From Candidatus Nitricoxidivorans perseverans (GTDB lineage Bacteria; Pseudomonadota; Gammaproteobacteria; Burkholderiales; Rhodocyclaceae), in assembly GCA_030246985.1 (NCBI GenBank), contig CP107246.1, positions 1,490,282 through 1,554,281 on the forward strand: 64,000 nucleotides of DNA, in the 5' to 3' direction. The stretch's first letter is position 1. Every line of letters begins with the position of its first letter. This document shows positions 19,084 to 29,150 of the stretch, piece by piece. The notes under the pieces were generated by a model. The model saw nothing but the letters and a program-made list of their open reading frames with translations. It was not told the origin of the DNA and did no database searches. The translations under genes were made by a program, and so were the position numbers.

Positions 19084-19953
19084 CTATTCCAAATTCTGGA
19101 TCTGTTCGCGCATCTGCTCGATCAGCAGCTTCAGATCGAGCGCGATGGCGGTCACCTCGGCGGCGACGGATTTCGAGGCCAGGGTGTTGGCTTCGCGGTT
19201 GAGTTCCTGCATGAGGAAGTCGAGGCGCTTGCCGACGCCGCCGCCCCGGGTGACGACCCGTTCGACCTCGTCGAGATGCGTGGCCAGGCGCGACAGCTCC
19301 TCGGCCACGTCGATGCGCGTCGCGAAGACGCCGATCTCCTGTCGGATGCGCTCCTCGTCGAAGCCGGCCACCGCTTCCTTGAGTCTGGCCGCCAAGCGCG
19401 CTTCGTAGTCGGCCAGCGCCTGCGGAATCATGGGGTTCACTTCCTCCAGAAGTGCGCGCATGCGGCGGACACGCTCCAGGATCATCTCCGCCAGGCGGGC
19501 GCCCTCGCGGACGCGGCTGGCGACGAACTCGTCGAGCACGTCGCCCATCAACGCGGCGCACTCGGCCTGCATGCGCGACGGATCGATCGCCTCGTCGCCG
19601 AGCACGTCCGGCCAGCGCAGCACTTCGGCCACGGAAAGGGGTGCGGCCTGGGGCAGGATTTCGCGCACCGACCGCTCCAGCCGGCCCAGCTGCTCGACCA
19701 GAGCGATGTTCGGCGCCAGCTCGCGCGGTGCCGCGGTCCGCGTCGTCAGCAGGTGCAGGCGGCATTCCACCTTGCCCCGTTGGACGCGCGCGGCAATCTG
19801 CTCGCGTATCGGCATCTCGAGGAATCGCACCTCGTCCGCGCAGCGGAAGGTTACGTCGAGAAAGCGCGAATTGACGCTCCTCAGCTCGAGGTGGAGCGTC
19901 GCGCCGACGATATCGCGGTCGCCGGCGGCGAAGCCGGTCATGCTCTGGATCAT
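19084..19953 (-). CDS. yicC: YicC family endoribonuclease
   Basis: Cytoplasmic protein (289 aa) of the YicC family, reported as an endoribonuclease acting on RNAs such as RyhB in E. coli. It starts MIQSMTGFAAGDRD, the invariant family N-terminus, and ends with the DUF1732 segment containing GKRLDFLMQELNREANTLASKS. The ATG at 19953 was preferred over an upstream frame start because the family begins at MIQSMTG. It diverges from the kinase gene over 50 bases and lies 9 bases before gmk. Confidence 0.94.
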   Translation of the reverse strand: MIQSMTGFAAGDRDIVGATLHLELRSVNSRFLDVTFRCADEVRFLEMPIREQIAARVQRGKVECRLHLLTTRTAAPRELAPNIALVEQLGRLERSVREILPQAAPLSVAEVLRWPDVLGDEAIDPSRMQAECAALMGDVLDEFVASRVREGARLAEMILERVRRMRALLEEVNPMIPQALADYEARLAARLKEAVAGFDEERIRQEIGVFATRIDVAEELSRLATHLDEVERVVTRGGGVGKRLDFLMQELNREANTLASKSVAAEVTAIALDLKLLIEQMREQIQNLE

Positions 19954-20003
19954 GGTGTTTTCATTACGGCATAATGGAAAGGTCGCCAAGCAGTATAGCA
20001 ACC

Positions 20004-20948
20004 ATGCCCCCCCAGCAGATCAACCAGCCCCTGCCGCCCGGCTTTCAGCTCGATGGTTACCGCATCGAGCGCCAGTTGTCCCTGGGTGGCTTTTCCATCG
20101 TTTACCTCGCCTATGACGAGGAAGACGCGCCCGTGGCGATCAAGGAATACCTGCCGAACACCCTCGCCCTGCGCACCGAGGGCAACATCGTGCCAATCAT
20201 CGCCGAGGAGCACCGGTCCGCCTTCCTCCACGGCATGAAGTGCTTCTTCGAGGAAGGGCGTGCGCTTGCCCATCTCTCCCACCCCAACGTGGTGCGGGTG
20301 CTGAATTTTTTCCGTGCCAACGAAACCGTCTACATGGTGATGCAATACGAGCGCGGGCGCACTTTGCAGGAGCACATCCGCAAGCACAAGGGGCAGATCG
20401 GGGAGGCTTTCGTGCGCAACATCTTCACGCGGCTGCTCAACGGCCTGCGGGAAGTGCACGCCCAGAAACTGCTGCACCTCGACATTAAGCCCTCGAACAT
20501 CTACCTGCGCGTCGACGGCACCCCCGTGCTGCTCGACTTCGGCGCCGCCCGCCAAGCCCTCCAGGACGACGGGCCGACGCTCAAGCCCATGTATACCCCG
20601 GGCTTCGCTTCGCCCGAGCAATACAAGGCGCCGGACCAGCTCGGCCCCTGGAGCGACATCTATTCCGTCGGCGCCAGTATGTACGCCTGTCTCGCCGGGG
20701 CGGCGCCACAGGCGGCCGACCAGCGCCTTGAAAAGGATTTGCTGGTGCCCGCGACGAGGAAATGGGCTGGAAGGTATTCCACGCAGCTTCTTGAAACCAT
20801 CGACTGGTGCATGGTGCTCGATTACCTCGAGCGTCCGATGAGCGTCTTCGCGCTGCAAAAGGTGCTTTCGGAACGCCATCATGCCGTCCATGAAGGCTCT
20901 TGGCTCGACACGCTGAGCCACGGCCTGCGCAGCATGATGTGGAAATAA
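20004..20948 (+). CDS. Serine/threonine protein kinase (bacterial Hanks type)
   Basis: Soluble Hanks-type kinase (314 aa) consisting essentially of the kinase domain. It shows the glycine loop LGGFSIVYLA (27-36), VAIK with Lys47, catalytic HLDIKPSN with Asp160 and Asn165, DFG at 178-180 and the activation segment GFASPEQY. The HLD in place of HRD makes it a non-RD kinase. No transmembrane or PASTA sensor domain is present. The PP2C phosphatase gene follows 14 bases later, so the two probably act on the same targets. Confidence 0.93.
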   Translation: MPPQQINQPLPPGFQLDGYRIERQLSLGGFSIVYLAYDEEDAPVAIKEYLPNTLALRTEGNIVPIIAEEHRSAFLHGMKCFFEEGRALAHLSHPNVVRVLNFFRANETVYMVMQYERGRTLQEHIRKHKGQIGEAFVRNIFTRLLNGLREVHAQKLLHLDIKPSNIYLRVDGTPVLLDFGAARQALQDDGPTLKPMYTPGFASPEQYKAPDQLGPWSDIYSVGASMYACLAGAAPQAADQRLEKDLLVPATRKWAGRYSTQLLETIDWCMVLDYLERPMSVFALQKVLSERHHAVHEGSWLDTLSHGLRSMMWK

Positions 20949-20962
20949 CCGGAAACCCCGAC

Positions 20963-21877
20963 ATGAAATTCACCATCTACCAGGAAAGCCGCATCGGCAA
21001 GCGCCAGACCAACCAGGACCGGATCGCCCACTGCTATTCTCGTGACGCCCTGATGATGGTGCTGGCGGACGGCATGGGCGGCCACCTGCACGGCGAGGTG
21101 GCCGCGCAGATCGCGGTGCAATACATCACCGAGTACTTCCAGCGCGAGGCGCGGCCGCACCTCGACGACCCCTTCCTTTTCCTCTCGCGCGGCCTGACCA
21201 ACGCCCACAACGCCATCCTCGACTACGCCGTCGAGCGCGATCTGGCGGAAGCGCCCCGCACCACCTGCGTCGTCTGCGTCATCCAGGACAGCATCGCCTA
21301 CTGGGCGCACGCCGGCGATTCGCGCCTCTACATCGTCCGCGGCGCCCGGCTGCTGGCGCAGACCCGCGATCATTCGCGGGTCCAGATGATGGTCGACCAG
21401 GGCCAGATCACCGAGGAGGAGGCGCTCCACCACCCCTCGCGCAATCGCGTCTTCAGCTGCCTCGGCGGCACCCAGGCGCCGCAGATCGACTTCTCGCGCA
21501 AGACGCCGCTGCTGGCCGGCGATGTGGTCGTCCTGTGCTCGGACGGGTTCTGGTCTCCCCTCGGCAACGACCTGCTGATACCGGGGCTCGCGGGCACCAG
21601 CGTCATGCAGGCGACGCCGCAGCTCATGGACCGGGCCGAGGCCCTGGCCGGGGAAACCGGCGACAACCTGTCCGTGATCGCCATCACCTGGGAAGAGAAT
21701 TACGACGACGCCCCCACCACGGGCAGCGTCGAAACCCGTACCATGCCGCTGGATTCGCACACCACCCAGATGGAAGGCTTCGACCTTTCCCGGCCCCGCG
21801 AACCCGACCTCACCGACGAGGACATCGAGCGCGCGATCGAGGAAATCCGAAGCGCCATCCAGAAGTATTCAAAATAG
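20963..21877 (+). CDS. PP2C-family protein phosphatase
   Basis: Metal-dependent Ser/Thr phosphatase (304 aa). Motifs: [39 protein letters not shown] and GDNLSVIAI, giving the full set of acidic metal ligands. The C-terminal ~50 residues after the catalytic domain ([16 protein letters not shown] onwards) are acidic and Thr-rich, perhaps a regulatory or substrate tail. It is encoded with its partner kinase, and rph starts 8 bases downstream. Confidence 0.93.
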   Translation: MKFTIYQESRIGKRQTNQDRIAHCYSRDALMMVLADGMGGHLHGEVAAQIAVQYITEYFQREARPHLDDPFLFLSRGLTNAHNAILDYAVERDLAEAPRTTCVVCVIQDSIAYWAHAGDSRLYIVRGARLLAQTRDHSRVQMMVDQGQITEEEALHHPSRNRVFSCLGGTQAPQIDFSRKTPLLAGDVVVLCSDGFWSPLGNDLLIPGLAGTSVMQATPQLMDRAEALAGETGDNLSVIAITWEENYDDAPTTGSVETRTMPLDSHTTQMEGFDLSRPREPDLTDEDIERAIEEIRSAIQKYSK

Positions 21878-21885
21878 GAGAAAGC

Positions 21886-22605
21886 ATGAACCGTCCGAGC
21901 GGCCGCGGCCCGCAAGACCTGCGCGCGCTGCGCATCACCCGCAACTACACCATGCACGCCGAAGGCAGCGTGCTGCTGGAATTCGGCAACACCAAGGTGC
22001 TCGTCACGGCCAGCGTCGAGGAAAGCCTGCCCCCCTTCCTGCGCGGCAAGGGGCAAGGCTGGGTCACGGCCGAATACGGCATGCTGCCGCGCTCGACGCA
22101 CACGCGCACCGCCCGCGAGGCGGCCAAGGGCAAGCAGTCCGGCCGCACCCAGGAAATCCAGCGGCTGATCGGTCGTTCATTGCGCGCCGTGACCGATCTC
22201 AAGGCGCTGGGCGAACGGCAGGTCACGCTCGACTGCGACGTGCTCCAGGCCGACGGCGGCACCCGCTGCGCCGCCATCACCGGCGCCTGCATCGCCCTGC
22301 ACGACGCCTGCGTCGGCCTGGTCGCCGGCGGCAAGCTGCCCGCCCACCCGATGCGCGACCTCGTCGCCGCCGTCTCGGTGGGCATCTTCGAGGGCCGGCC
22401 GGTGCTCGACCTCGACTACGCCGAGGATTCCGCCTGCGACACCGACATGAACGTGGTCATGACGGGCAGCGGCGGCATCGTCGAAGTGCAGGGCACGGCG
22501 GAAGGCGCGCCCTTCTCGCGCGCCGAGCTGGAGTCGCTGCTCGACATGGCCACGGCCGGCATCGCCGACATCATCGCCACCCAGAAGAAAGCCATCGCAT
22601 CGTGA
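21886..22605 (+). CDS. rph: Ribonuclease PH
   Basis: Phosphorolytic 3'-5' exoribonuclease that trims tRNA 3' ends. The 239 aa protein begins [20 protein letters not shown] and has the phosphate-binding segment RSLRAVTDL and the core [19 protein letters not shown], both complete. The ATG at 21886 has an AGGAGAAAG ribosome site; the longer frame upstream overlaps the phosphatase gene in another frame. It overlaps rdgB by 4 bases (GTGA). Confidence 0.97.
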   Translation: MNRPSGRGPQDLRALRITRNYTMHAEGSVLLEFGNTKVLVTASVEESLPPFLRGKGQGWVTAEYGMLPRSTHTRTAREAAKGKQSGRTQEIQRLIGRSLRAVTDLKALGERQVTLDCDVLQADGGTRCAAITGACIALHDACVGLVAGGKLPAHPMRDLVAAVSVGIFEGRPVLDLDYAEDSACDTDMNVVMTGSGGIVEVQGTAEGAPFSRAELESLLDMATAGIADIIATQKKAIAS

Positions 22606-23192
22606 AGAAACTCGTCCTCGCCTCCAACAACCCCGGCAAGCTGCGGGAGTTCTCTGCGCTGCTCGCCACCGTCGATTTCGAAGTGCTGCCGCAGGCGCGG
22701 TTCAACGTGCCCGAAGCCGAGGAACCGCACGGCACCTTCGTCGAGAACGCCATCGCCAAGGCGCGCCACGCCGCGAAACTCACCGGCCTGCCCGCGCTGG
22801 CCGACGATTCCGGCATCTGCGTCGAGGCCTTGGGCGGCGCGCCCGGCGTCTATTCGGCCCGCTTCGCGGGAGAGCCCAAGTCCGACCAGCGCAACAACGA
22901 GAGGCTGATCGCCGACCTGGCCGGCAAGGCGGATCGCCGCGCCCACTACTACTGCATCCTCGTATTCGTCCGCCATGCCGACGATCCGCAGCCGATCATC
23001 GCCGAGGGCGAGTGGTGGGGCGAGATCGTCGACACGCCTAAGGGCGAAAACGGCTTCGGCTACGACCCCTACTTCTGGCTGCCCGAATTCGGCTGCACGG
23101 CGGCCGAGCTGCCCTCGGAGAAGAAGAACGGCATCTCCCACCGCGGCATCGCGTTGGCCAAGCTGATGGAGCGACTGAAGTCACGGCGTTGA
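22602..23192 (+). CDS. rdgB: XTP/dITP diphosphatase
   Basis: House-cleaning pyrophosphatase that removes non-canonical purine triphosphates. The 196 aa protein starts at a GTG overlapping the rph stop. It shows [15 protein letters not shown], the metal and substrate motif [26 protein letters not shown], and [13 protein letters not shown]. Rph-RdgB-HemW is a common betaproteobacterial gene order. Confidence 0.96.
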   Translation: MKKLVLASNNPGKLREFSALLATVDFEVLPQARFNVPEAEEPHGTFVENAIAKARHAAKLTGLPALADDSGICVEALGGAPGVYSARFAGEPKSDQRNNERLIADLAGKADRRAHYYCILVFVRHADDPQPIIAEGEWWGEIVDTPKGENGFGYDPYFWLPEFGCTAAELPSEKKNGISHRGIALAKLMERLKSRR

Positions 23193-24292
23193 TCCCGCTC
23201 TCGCTCTACGTCCACTTCCCCTGGTGCGTCCGCAAGTGTCCCTACTGCGACTTCAACTCGCATGAGGCGCGGGGTGGCGTTCCGGAAGGGGAATACGTCG
23301 ACGCGCTGATCGCCGACCTCGACGCGGCGCTGCCGCTGGCGGAGGGCCGCGCCGTGCAGACGGCTTTCATCGGCGGCGGCACGCCCAGCCTGATCTCGCC
23401 CGCGGCGCTGGGCCGGCTGCTTTCCGCCGTGTCGCGGCGGCTGACTTTCGCGCAGGGGGCCGAGATCACGCTGGAGGCCAATCCCGGCGCGATCGAGGCG
23501 GCGAAGTTCGCGGCCTTTCGAGCGGCGGGAGTCACGCGGCTGTCGCTGGGCATCCAGAGCTTCGACGACGCGAAGCTCGCCGCGCTGGGCCGCATCCATT
23601 CCGCCGACGAGGCGAGGCGCGCCGCGGAACTCGCGCTGCGCCACTTCGAGCGCGTCAATCTCGACCTCATGACCGGCCTGCCGGGGCAGACGCTGAAAGA
23701 AGCGCGGCGCGACGTCGAGACCGCGATTTCATTCGCTCCCGGCCATGTCTCCGCCTACGCCCTGACGCTGGAGCCCAACACACCGTTTCACCATGCGCCG
23801 CCGCCGCTGCCCGACGAGGACCTGGCGGCCGACATGCAGGAGATGGCCGAGGCGATGCTCGTCGCCGCCGGCTACGAACACTACGAGACCTCGGCCTTCG
23901 CCCGTCCGGGGCAGCGCTGCCGGCACAACCTCAACTACTGGCGCTTCGGCGACTATCTGGGCATCGGCGCCGGCGCGCACTCGAAGATCGGCAACAGGCG
24001 CGAGGCGCGTCCGAGAAATCCGAAGGACTGGCTCGCGGATCCCGTGGCGCGACGCTGGCAGCCCATCGCGCAAGAAGACCTGCCGGGCGAGTTCATGATG
24101 AACGCGCTGCGGCTGGCAGAGGGATTCGAACCACGGCTGTTCGAGGAGCGCACCGGCCTGCCGCTGTCCGTCATCGAGCCCGCATTGGCGGTGACGCGGC
24201 GCGAAGGGCTCATGGAAGAAGCGCGAATGCGCCCCACCGTGAAGGGCAGGCGCTTCCTCAACCGGCTGATCGCGCTGTTTCTGCCCGCCTGA
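23189..24292 (+). CDS. hemW: HemW, radical-SAM haem chaperone
   Basis: CPO3-like protein that binds and transfers haem; older annotations call it oxygen-independent coproporphyrinogen oxidase. The radical-SAM cysteines are in [15 protein letters not shown], and the HemW-specific haem motif [20 protein letters not shown] is present. The 367 aa protein starts at a TTG overlapping the rdgB stop (TTGA). Its 3' end overlaps the convergent trmB by 35 bases. Confidence 0.94.
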   Translation: MIPLSLYVHFPWCVRKCPYCDFNSHEARGGVPEGEYVDALIADLDAALPLAEGRAVQTAFIGGGTPSLISPAALGRLLSAVSRRLTFAQGAEITLEANPGAIEAAKFAAFRAAGVTRLSLGIQSFDDAKLAALGRIHSADEARRAAELALRHFERVNLDLMTGLPGQTLKEARRDVETAISFAPGHVSAYALTLEPNTPFHHAPPPLPDEDLAADMQEMAEAMLVAAGYEHYETSAFARPGQRCRHNLNYWRFGDYLGIGAGAHSKIGNRREARPRNPKDWLADPVARRWQPIAQEDLPGEFMMNALRLAEGFEPRLFEERTGLPLSVIEPALAVTRREGLMEEARMRPTVKGRRFLNRLIALFLPA

Positions 24293-24950
24293 ACAGCAGG
24301 TCCCATACCCCGTGGCCCAGGCGCAGGCCGCGCTGCTCGAACTTGGTCTGCGGCCGCCACCCAGGACGGGGCGCGTAGCCATTCGCCGTGTTCTCCAGCA
24401 GCGGCTCGGCGGAGAGAACTTCCAGCATCTGCTGCGCGTATTCCTCCCAGTCGGTGGCGCAGTGCAGGTAGCCGCCTGCTGCCAGGCGCGAGGCCAGCAG
24501 GGCGACGAACGCCGGCTGGATCAGGCGCCGCTTGTGGTGGCGCTTCTTGGGCCAGGGATCTGGGAAATAAATGTGGATGCCGGCGAGCGCGCCTTCCGGA
24601 ATCATGTCCCGCACCACCTCGACGGCGTCGTGCTGGACGATGCGCAGGTTGGAGAGCCCCCGGTCCGCGATCTCTTTGAGCAGGCTGCCCACCCCCGGCG
24701 TATGGACTTCGATGCCGAGGTAATCGTTCTCGGGGTGGGCGGCGGCGATGGCGGCCGTGGTCTCGCCCATGCCGCAGCCGATTTCGAGAATCTTTGGTGC
24801 GGCGCGGCCAAAGGCAGCGTCCAGGTCGAGCGGCGCGTTCGCGTAGGGAATGCCAAAGCGCGGCATGCCCTGGTCGAAATGGCGCTGCTGGGCGTTCGAG
24901 ACGCGCCCCTGGCGCAGCACGAAGCTGCGGATGTGGCGGCCGTCGTTCAT
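24258..24950 (-). CDS. trmB: tRNA (guanine-N7)-methyltransferase
   Basis: Methylates G46 in the variable loop of tRNAs. The 230 aa protein has the SAM site [14 protein letters not shown] and the TrmB signature [19 protein letters not shown]. The start at 24950 ([18 protein letters not shown]) was chosen because the longer frame runs through the preceding gene. It overlaps that gene's stop by 4 bases and its own last 35 bases lie inside hemW on the other strand. Confidence 0.96.
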   Translation of the reverse strand: MNDGRHIRSFVLRQGRVSNAQQRHFDQGMPRFGIPYANAPLDLDAAFGRAAPKILEIGCGMGETTAAIAAAHPENDYLGIEVHTPGVGSLLKEIADRGLSNLRIVQHDAVEVVRDMIPEGALAGIHIYFPDPWPKKRHHKRRLIQPAFVALLASRLAAGGYLHCATDWEEYAQQMLEVLSAEPLLENTANGYAPRPGWRPQTKFEQRGLRLGHGVWDLLFRRAETARSAG

Positions 24951-25378
24951 TTGATGCCCTCGCGTTCCTTTTCCGCGATGAACCGGTCGAGCCGGTAGCG
25001 CGGCGATGCCAGGGCCTCGGGCAGAGTTGCGCAGGCGGCGGCCAGCTCCGCGGCAGGCGTTTCCAGCGAGGGCCTCAGGTTCAGGACGGCGGCCAGCGCG
25101 TCGGGCGAGGCCGTGTCCCGGTCGAAGTAACGGCGGGCCAGTTCGCGTTCGGTGGCACGGATGACCGGCATCTCGCGGTCGAGCCAGTCGGCGTAGGCCG
25201 CGGCGGCCGCGGCATCGCCCCGCTCGAAGCAGGCACGGCCCAGCAGCCGCACGCCGTGGACGACGCCCCAGGCCAGTTGCCTGGCAAACAAGGCGGGATC
25301 GTCGAATGCATAGCCCCGCGCCTGTCCCCATGCCGGCAGGGCGGCGAGGGCGCAGAGGAACCCGGCGAGGCGCTTCAC
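24947..25378 (-). CDS. Small secreted hypothetical protein
   Basis: Unrecognised 143 aa protein. The GTG start gives a short signal peptide ([20 protein letters not shown]) with likely cleavage after AQA or WGQA. The mature part is alpha-helical and Ala/Arg-rich with no cysteines after the signal (apart from CFERG and CATLP) and no recognisable motif. It is coupled to trmB by an ATGA overlap and follows thiG by 18 bases. Periplasmic location is inferred from the signal. Confidence 0.7.
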   Translation of the reverse strand: MKRLAGFLCALAALPAWGQARGYAFDDPALFARQLAWGVVHGVRLLGRACFERGDAAAAAAYADWLDREMPVIRATERELARRYFDRDTASPDALAAVLNLRPSLETPAAELAAACATLPEALASPRYRLDRFIAEKEREGIK

Positions 25379-25396
25379 GAACCGCTCATTGACCGC

Positions 25397-26182
25397 TCAT
25401 TGGCCAATGAGACCCGTCGTCGGGGAGCTGGGGCTGGCGGTGTAGAACTTCTTCGGCATGCGGCCGGCCAGAAAGGCCTCGCGGCCGGCTTCCACCGCCT
25501 TCCTCATGGCACCGGCCATGAGCACCGGATCCTGCGCGAGCGCGATGGCGGTGTTCATCAGCACGCCGTCGCAGCCCAGCTCCATGGCGATGGCGGCGTC
25601 CGAAGCCGTGCCGACGCCGGCATCCACCAGCACCGGCACCTTCGCCGCATCGATGATGAGCCTGAGGTTCCATGGATTGAGGATGCCCATGCCGGAACCG
25701 ATCAGCGAGGCCAGCGGCATCACCGCGACGCAGCCGATGCCTTCGAGCAGCTTCGCCTGGATCGGATCGTCCGAGCAATAGACCATGACGTCGAAGCCGT
25801 CCCCGACCAGCACCTCGGCGGCCTTGAGCGTTTCGGGCATGTTGGGGAACAGCGTCTTCGGATCGCCCAGCACTTCGAGCTTGACCAGCCTGTGGCCGTC
25901 CAGCAGCTCGCGCGCCAGGCGCAGCGTGCGGATGGCGTCGTCGGCCGTGTAGCAGCCGGCGGTGTTGGGCAGGTAGGTGAACTGCGAGGGCGGCAGGGCG
26001 TCGAGCAGCGAGGGCTGGCCCGGCTCCTGGCCGATGTTCGTGCGGCGGATGGCGACGGTGACGATCCGCGCGCCGCTCGCATCCACCGCGCGGCGCGTCT
26101 CATCGAAATCCTTGTACTTTCCCGTGCCGACGAGCAGGCGCGACGAATATTCCTTTCCGGCGATGATCAGGGGGTCTTGCAT
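25397..26182 (-). CDS. thiG: Thiazole synthase
   Basis: Forms the thiazole phosphate of thiamine from DXP, dehydroglycine and ThiS-thiocarboxylate. The 261 aa TIM-barrel protein starts [20 protein letters not shown]. It carries the Schiff-base lysine region [16 protein letters not shown] and the C-terminal phosphate loop [22 protein letters not shown]. Its ATG lies 22 bases after the thiS stop; the two form thiSG. Confidence 0.97.
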   Translation of the reverse strand: MQDPLIIAGKEYSSRLLVGTGKYKDFDETRRAVDASGARIVTVAIRRTNIGQEPGQPSLLDALPPSQFTYLPNTAGCYTADDAIRTLRLARELLDGHRLVKLEVLGDPKTLFPNMPETLKAAEVLVGDGFDVMVYCSDDPIQAKLLEGIGCVAVMPLASLIGSGMGILNPWNLRLIIDAAKVPVLVDAGVGTASDAAIAMELGCDGVLMNTAIALAQDPVLMAGAMRKAVEAGREAFLAGRMPKKFYTASPSSPTTGLIGQ

Positions 26183-26204
26183 GGTGGCTTCTCTTCTTTC
26201 GCGG

Positions 26205-26408
26205 CTAGCCGCCGCCGACGGCGACGACGATTTCAAGGCGATCGCCCCCGGACAGGCGGACGTCGGCGTGCCGGCTCTTCGGCACGATCTCGCCGTTTTT
26301 CTCCACCGCGACGCGCTTGCCGGCCAGTCCCTCGCGCTCCAGGAGCGCGGCGACGGTAAGCGAGGCATCGAGCTGCCGCGCCGTGCCGTTAAGGACGATT
26401 TCGATCAT
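26205..26408 (-). CDS. thiS: Sulfur carrier protein ThiS
   Basis: Ubiquitin-like sulfur carrier (67 aa), starting [20 protein letters not shown] and ending in the Gly-Gly tail (VAVGGG) that is adenylated and converted to thiocarboxylate. It also shows [16 protein letters not shown]. The start at 26408 was chosen because upstream sequence belongs to the divergent tRNA-Gly promoter. No TPP riboswitch is visible in front of it. Confidence 0.95.
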   Translation of the reverse strand: MIEIVLNGTARQLDASLTVAALLEREGLAGKRVAVEKNGEIVPKSRHADVRLSGGDRLEIVVAVGGG

Positions 26409-26421
26409 GGGCCGAATTCTA

Positions 26422-26427
26422 TACAAT
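26422..26427 (+). promoter_or_regulatory. Likely -10 element for tRNA-Gly
   Basis: TACAAT lies 10 bases before the mature tRNA 5' end. The corresponding -35 region around 26399-26404 is a poor match to TTGACA, so the promoter is only partly supported. The element lies 13 bases beyond the thiS start codon, so the two promoters share this short divergent region. Confidence 0.5.
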
Positions 26428-26437
26428 GGCGGCTCCC

Positions 26438-26511
26438 GCGGGCGTCGTATAACGGCATTACCTGAGCTTCCCAAGCTCATGAAGAGGGTTCGACTCCCTT
26501 CGCCCGCTCCA
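26438..26511 (+). tRNA. tRNA-Gly (anticodon CCC)
   Basis: 74-nt cloverleaf. The acceptor GCGGGCG (26438-26444) pairs with CGCCCGC (26501-26507), then discriminator T and an encoded CCA. Loop TTCCCAA places CCC at 26470-26472 with stem TGAGC/GCTCA. The T-loop GGTTCGACTCC is canonical. It decodes GGG. Confidence 0.96.
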
Positions 26512-26527
26512 TAGATTCCGCCCGTCC

Positions 26528-27640
26528 ATGTCCTCTCAAGAAACACGCCGGGCCGCCCCAAGTGTTTCTTGGCCCCCTGGGGGGAGAAACGAGCAAAGCG
26601 AGTTTTTCGGGGGGGGCTCATTTTCCCACCGGCTGATCCGCTGGCAAAAGGCCCACGGCCGCCACGACCTTCCCTGGCAGGGCACGAAGGACCCCTATCG
26701 CGTCTGGCTTTCGGAGATCATGCTCCAGCAGACGCAGGTGGCGACGGTCATTCCCTATTACGAGCGGTTTTTGGCGCGATTCCCGGCATTGGCCGATCTT
26801 GCCGCGGCGCCGGTCGAGGAGGTCATGGCGCTCTGGAGCGGGCTGGGCTACTACGCGAGGGCCCGGAACCTCCATGCCTGCGCCCGCGCGGTCGCCGGGG
26901 CGCATGGCGGCCGCTTCCCTCGCGATGCGGAGGCCATCGCGCAACTGTCCGGCATCGGCCGTTCGACGGCGAACGCGATTGCCGTATTCTGCTTCGGGGC
27001 GCACGCGCCCATCCTCGACGGCAACGTGAAGCGGGTACTGTGCCGCCATGCCGGCATCGACGGATTTCCCGGCGCGCCGGCCGTGGAGGGCCGGCTGTGG
27101 GGGCTCGCCGGGTCGCTGCTGCCGAAGGGCGAAGCGGCGACCTACATCCAGGCCCAGATGGACCTCGGCGCCACGGTATGCACGCGAAGCTCGCCGCGCT
27201 GCGGCGCCTGCCCGGTGGCGGAGGACTGCGCCGCACGCATCGGGAACCGCATCGGGGAACTGCCGGCGCCGCGGCCGCGTAAGGCGCTGCCGGAAAGGGC
27301 CTCGACGGTGCTGGTGCTGGTCGCGAAGGGCCGCGTCCTGCTGGAGCCGCGACCCCCGGCGGGCATCTGGGGCGGGCTGCTGTCGCTGCCGGAGGTACCG
27401 GAAGGCGCCACCCCCGCCGACCATGCCGCCCGGCTGGGCTGCCGCATCCGGTCATCGCGCGAGCTTCCGGCGGTCCGCCACGGATTCACGCATTTCCGCC
27501 TGACCCTATCGCCGCTGCTATGCGAGGTAGTGCCCCTGCCGCGTGTTTCAGAGCAAAGTCAGCGCTGGCTGGACGGCGGCGAACTGGCGCGGGCGCCGCT
27601 GCCCGCGCCGATCCGGAAGATACTCAGCGGGATTCCTTGA
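26528..27640 (+). CDS. mutY: Adenine DNA glycosylase
   Basis: Removes adenine mispaired with 8-oxoguanine. The protein (370 aa) shows [21 protein letters not shown] (catalytic Glu), the helix-hairpin-helix [24 protein letters not shown] with the catalytic Asp, and the iron-sulfur ligands [17 protein letters not shown]. The C-terminal MutT-like domain recognises 8-oxoG. Family alignment begins only near residue 33 ([18 protein letters not shown]). The first ~32 codons lie in a GC-rich repeat, and no in-frame ATG, GTG or TTG exists between ATG 26528 and that point. No clear ribosome site precedes the ATG. Confidence 0.92.
   Translation: MSSQETRRAAPSVSWPPGGRNEQSEFFGGGSFSHRLIRWQKAHGRHDLPWQGTKDPYRVWLSEIMLQQTQVATVIPYYERFLARFPALADLAAAPVEEVMALWSGLGYYARARNLHACARAVAGAHGGRFPRDAEAIAQLSGIGRSTANAIAVFCFGAHAPILDGNVKRVLCRHAGIDGFPGAPAVEGRLWGLAGSLLPKGEAATYIQAQMDLGATVCTRSSPRCGACPVAEDCAARIGNRIGELPAPRPRKALPERASTVLVLVAKGRVLLEPRPPAGIWGGLLSLPEVPEGATPADHAARLGCRIRSSRELPAVRHGFTHFRLTLSPLLCEVVPLPRVSEQSQRWLDGGELARAPLPAPIRKILSGIP
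26537..26620. repeat. Palindromic GC-rich repeat-like element inside the mutY 5' end
   Basis: A perfect 10-bp inverted repeat, CAAGAAACAC (26537-26546) and GTGTTTCTTG (26562-26571), is followed by a CCCCC/GGGGG palindrome (26573-26584), a GAGCAAAGCGAG stretch and a run of eight G's. The whole resembles the GC-rich palindromic elements scattered between genes in many betaproteobacteria; that resemblance is from memory and was not tested. I did not find a second copy in this window by eye. Confidence 0.6.
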
Positions 27641-29132
27641 TCAGCCGTCCGCTTGCCGGCTGCACGGGCCGTGCATTGTTCCGGTAGAGCCGGGAGAAGA
27701 CCGAGATCTGCTCCTGGGAAACCTGAACCGGCTGCTTGAACACCATCCAGAGCACGCCTTCGGTGCAGGGCGGCGTCGTCAGCGAACCCATGTAGGTGTA
27801 GTAGGCACGCTTGTCCAGCGGCGGCAGCAGATGGCCGGGGTCGATGGCCACGCCGGGCGGCTCCACGTCCAGGCCGGCTTCCAGGGGCATGTAGTTCCAC
27901 AGGGTCTGGATCAGCGGATGCTCGGCGCCCCGCTCCAGCAGCACGGCGATCACCGCCAGGTTGCCGTCGGCGTCCCGGTGCACGAGATGGATCACCATGT
28001 CGAAGGCTCGGCCGCCGACGCGCTCCTCCGAGGGCTTGTGGAAATGGAACTGGACCAGGTCGTAAGTGCGGCCCATGACCCGGATCGAGCTGCCTTCGCC
28101 GACGGTCACCTGGATCGTGTGGCCGTTGTCGGCAATGCGAACCTGGGACGGCTGGTAGCTGAACTTGATCGGCTCCAGGTCCACCTTGATGGAGCCTTCC
28201 CGGATATCGATGGGCGACTGGCGCCTGCCGGCGGCGCAGGCGCCGAAATCCGGGCGCAGCTTGCCCCAGTTGGCCGGACCGCCTTCGCCCTCATAGGACC
28301 AGTGGATTTCCTTGTGCTCGACGACCGCCTCCTTCTTCGCCGCCGCCTTGCGCGGGCCGGAGGTGGCGTACTGGCGCTCCAGCTCGTGCCGGCCCGCCGC
28401 CGAGGCATGTTTTTCCGCGGGTTTGGCGGCAGGTTTCGTTTCGGCGGGCTTGGTCGAAGGCTTCGACGGATCTTCGACCTGGGATTTGTCGATCTTGGGC
28501 AGGTCGATGAAGCGCGGACGCTCGGCCGGCTTCTCGGCAGCCTTCTCAACCGGTTTTTCGGCCGGCTTCTCGGCGGGTTTTGCCGGGCCATGGACGGCAT
28601 CGGCCACGGGCAGCGTTTTGACCTTGGGCGCCTCGGCGGCGCTACGCATGTCGGCATACATCACGCCCGGCTTGCCGGCCTGGACCGCTTCGGTTTGCCG
28701 GGCGGCCTCTTCGGCCACTTTCCGCATTTCGCCGACAGTGCGCGGCTTGCAGGCTTCCGTGAGCAGCTTGTCATCCACGCTGCCGGGTTCGGCGGCCATC
28801 TCCTTCGGGGCGCTGATCGATTCCTCCCGCACGACACGGTCGCCATGCATGTAGACGCGCTTGACGGTGGCGAAGCTTCGGGCCTCGCAGTCGTAGCGGT
28901 TCATGGCCTGGACCGCCGTGTAGCTGCCGGAGGCGTCCCTCAGTTCCCCGCCGAGGACGAGGCGGCTCCATGCGGTGGTACTGCCCGGCGCGCTACGCAG
29001 GATGCGGCTCCTGTCGACCTCGACGCGGTCGCCGTTGGCGGCGGCTACCGGCTGCCAGTCGGCGGCATGGGCGGAAAGGGAGACCAGGGCCGCCGCAAGC
29101 GCGAACCGGAGGGCGATTTCTTGACAGTGCAT
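27624..29132 (-). CDS. Secreted alpha-carbonic anhydrase with an N-terminal adhesin-E-like domain
   Basis: 502 aa exported protein. A signal peptide (about 1-23, cleavage after AHA) is followed by a ~110-residue domain resembling surface-adhesin-E-like proteins ([20 protein letters not shown], then [19 protein letters not shown]). A long Lys/Pro/Ala/Glu linker with KPAEKP repeats spans about 183-245. The C-terminal alpha-carbonic anhydrase domain (about 275-495) has HWSYEG, QSPIDI and the zinc histidines His363 and His365 ([10 protein letters not shown]) and His382 (IHLVH). The residue matching human CA II Glu117 is Val380. The 3' end overlaps mutY by 17 bases on the other strand. Confidence 0.9.
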   Translation of the reverse strand: MHCQEIALRFALAAALVSLSAHAADWQPVAAANGDRVEVDRSRILRSAPGSTTAWSRLVLGGELRDASGSYTAVQAMNRYDCEARSFATVKRVYMHGDRVVREESISAPKEMAAEPGSVDDKLLTEACKPRTVGEMRKVAEEAARQTEAVQAGKPGVMYADMRSAAEAPKVKTLPVADAVHGPAKPAEKPAEKPVEKAAEKPAERPRFIDLPKIDKSQVEDPSKPSTKPAETKPAAKPAEKHASAAGRHELERQYATSGPRKAAAKKEAVVEHKEIHWSYEGEGGPANWGKLRPDFGACAAGRRQSPIDIREGSIKVDLEPIKFSYQPSQVRIADNGHTIQVTVGEGSSIRVMGRTYDLVQFHFHKPSEERVGGRAFDMVIHLVHRDADGNLAVIAVLLERGAEHPLIQTLWNYMPLEAGLDVEPPGVAIDPGHLLPPLDKRAYYTYMGSLTTPPCTEGVLWMVFKQPVQVSQEQISVFSRLYRNNARPVQPASGRLIKESR

Positions 29133-29150
29133 GGGGCGTTCCCTTCCTTC

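Noticed and set aside
28440-28610. KPAEKP-coding tandem repeats as a CRISPR or satellite
   Set aside because: Imperfect short codon repeats inside a coding linker, with no spacer-repeat regularity.
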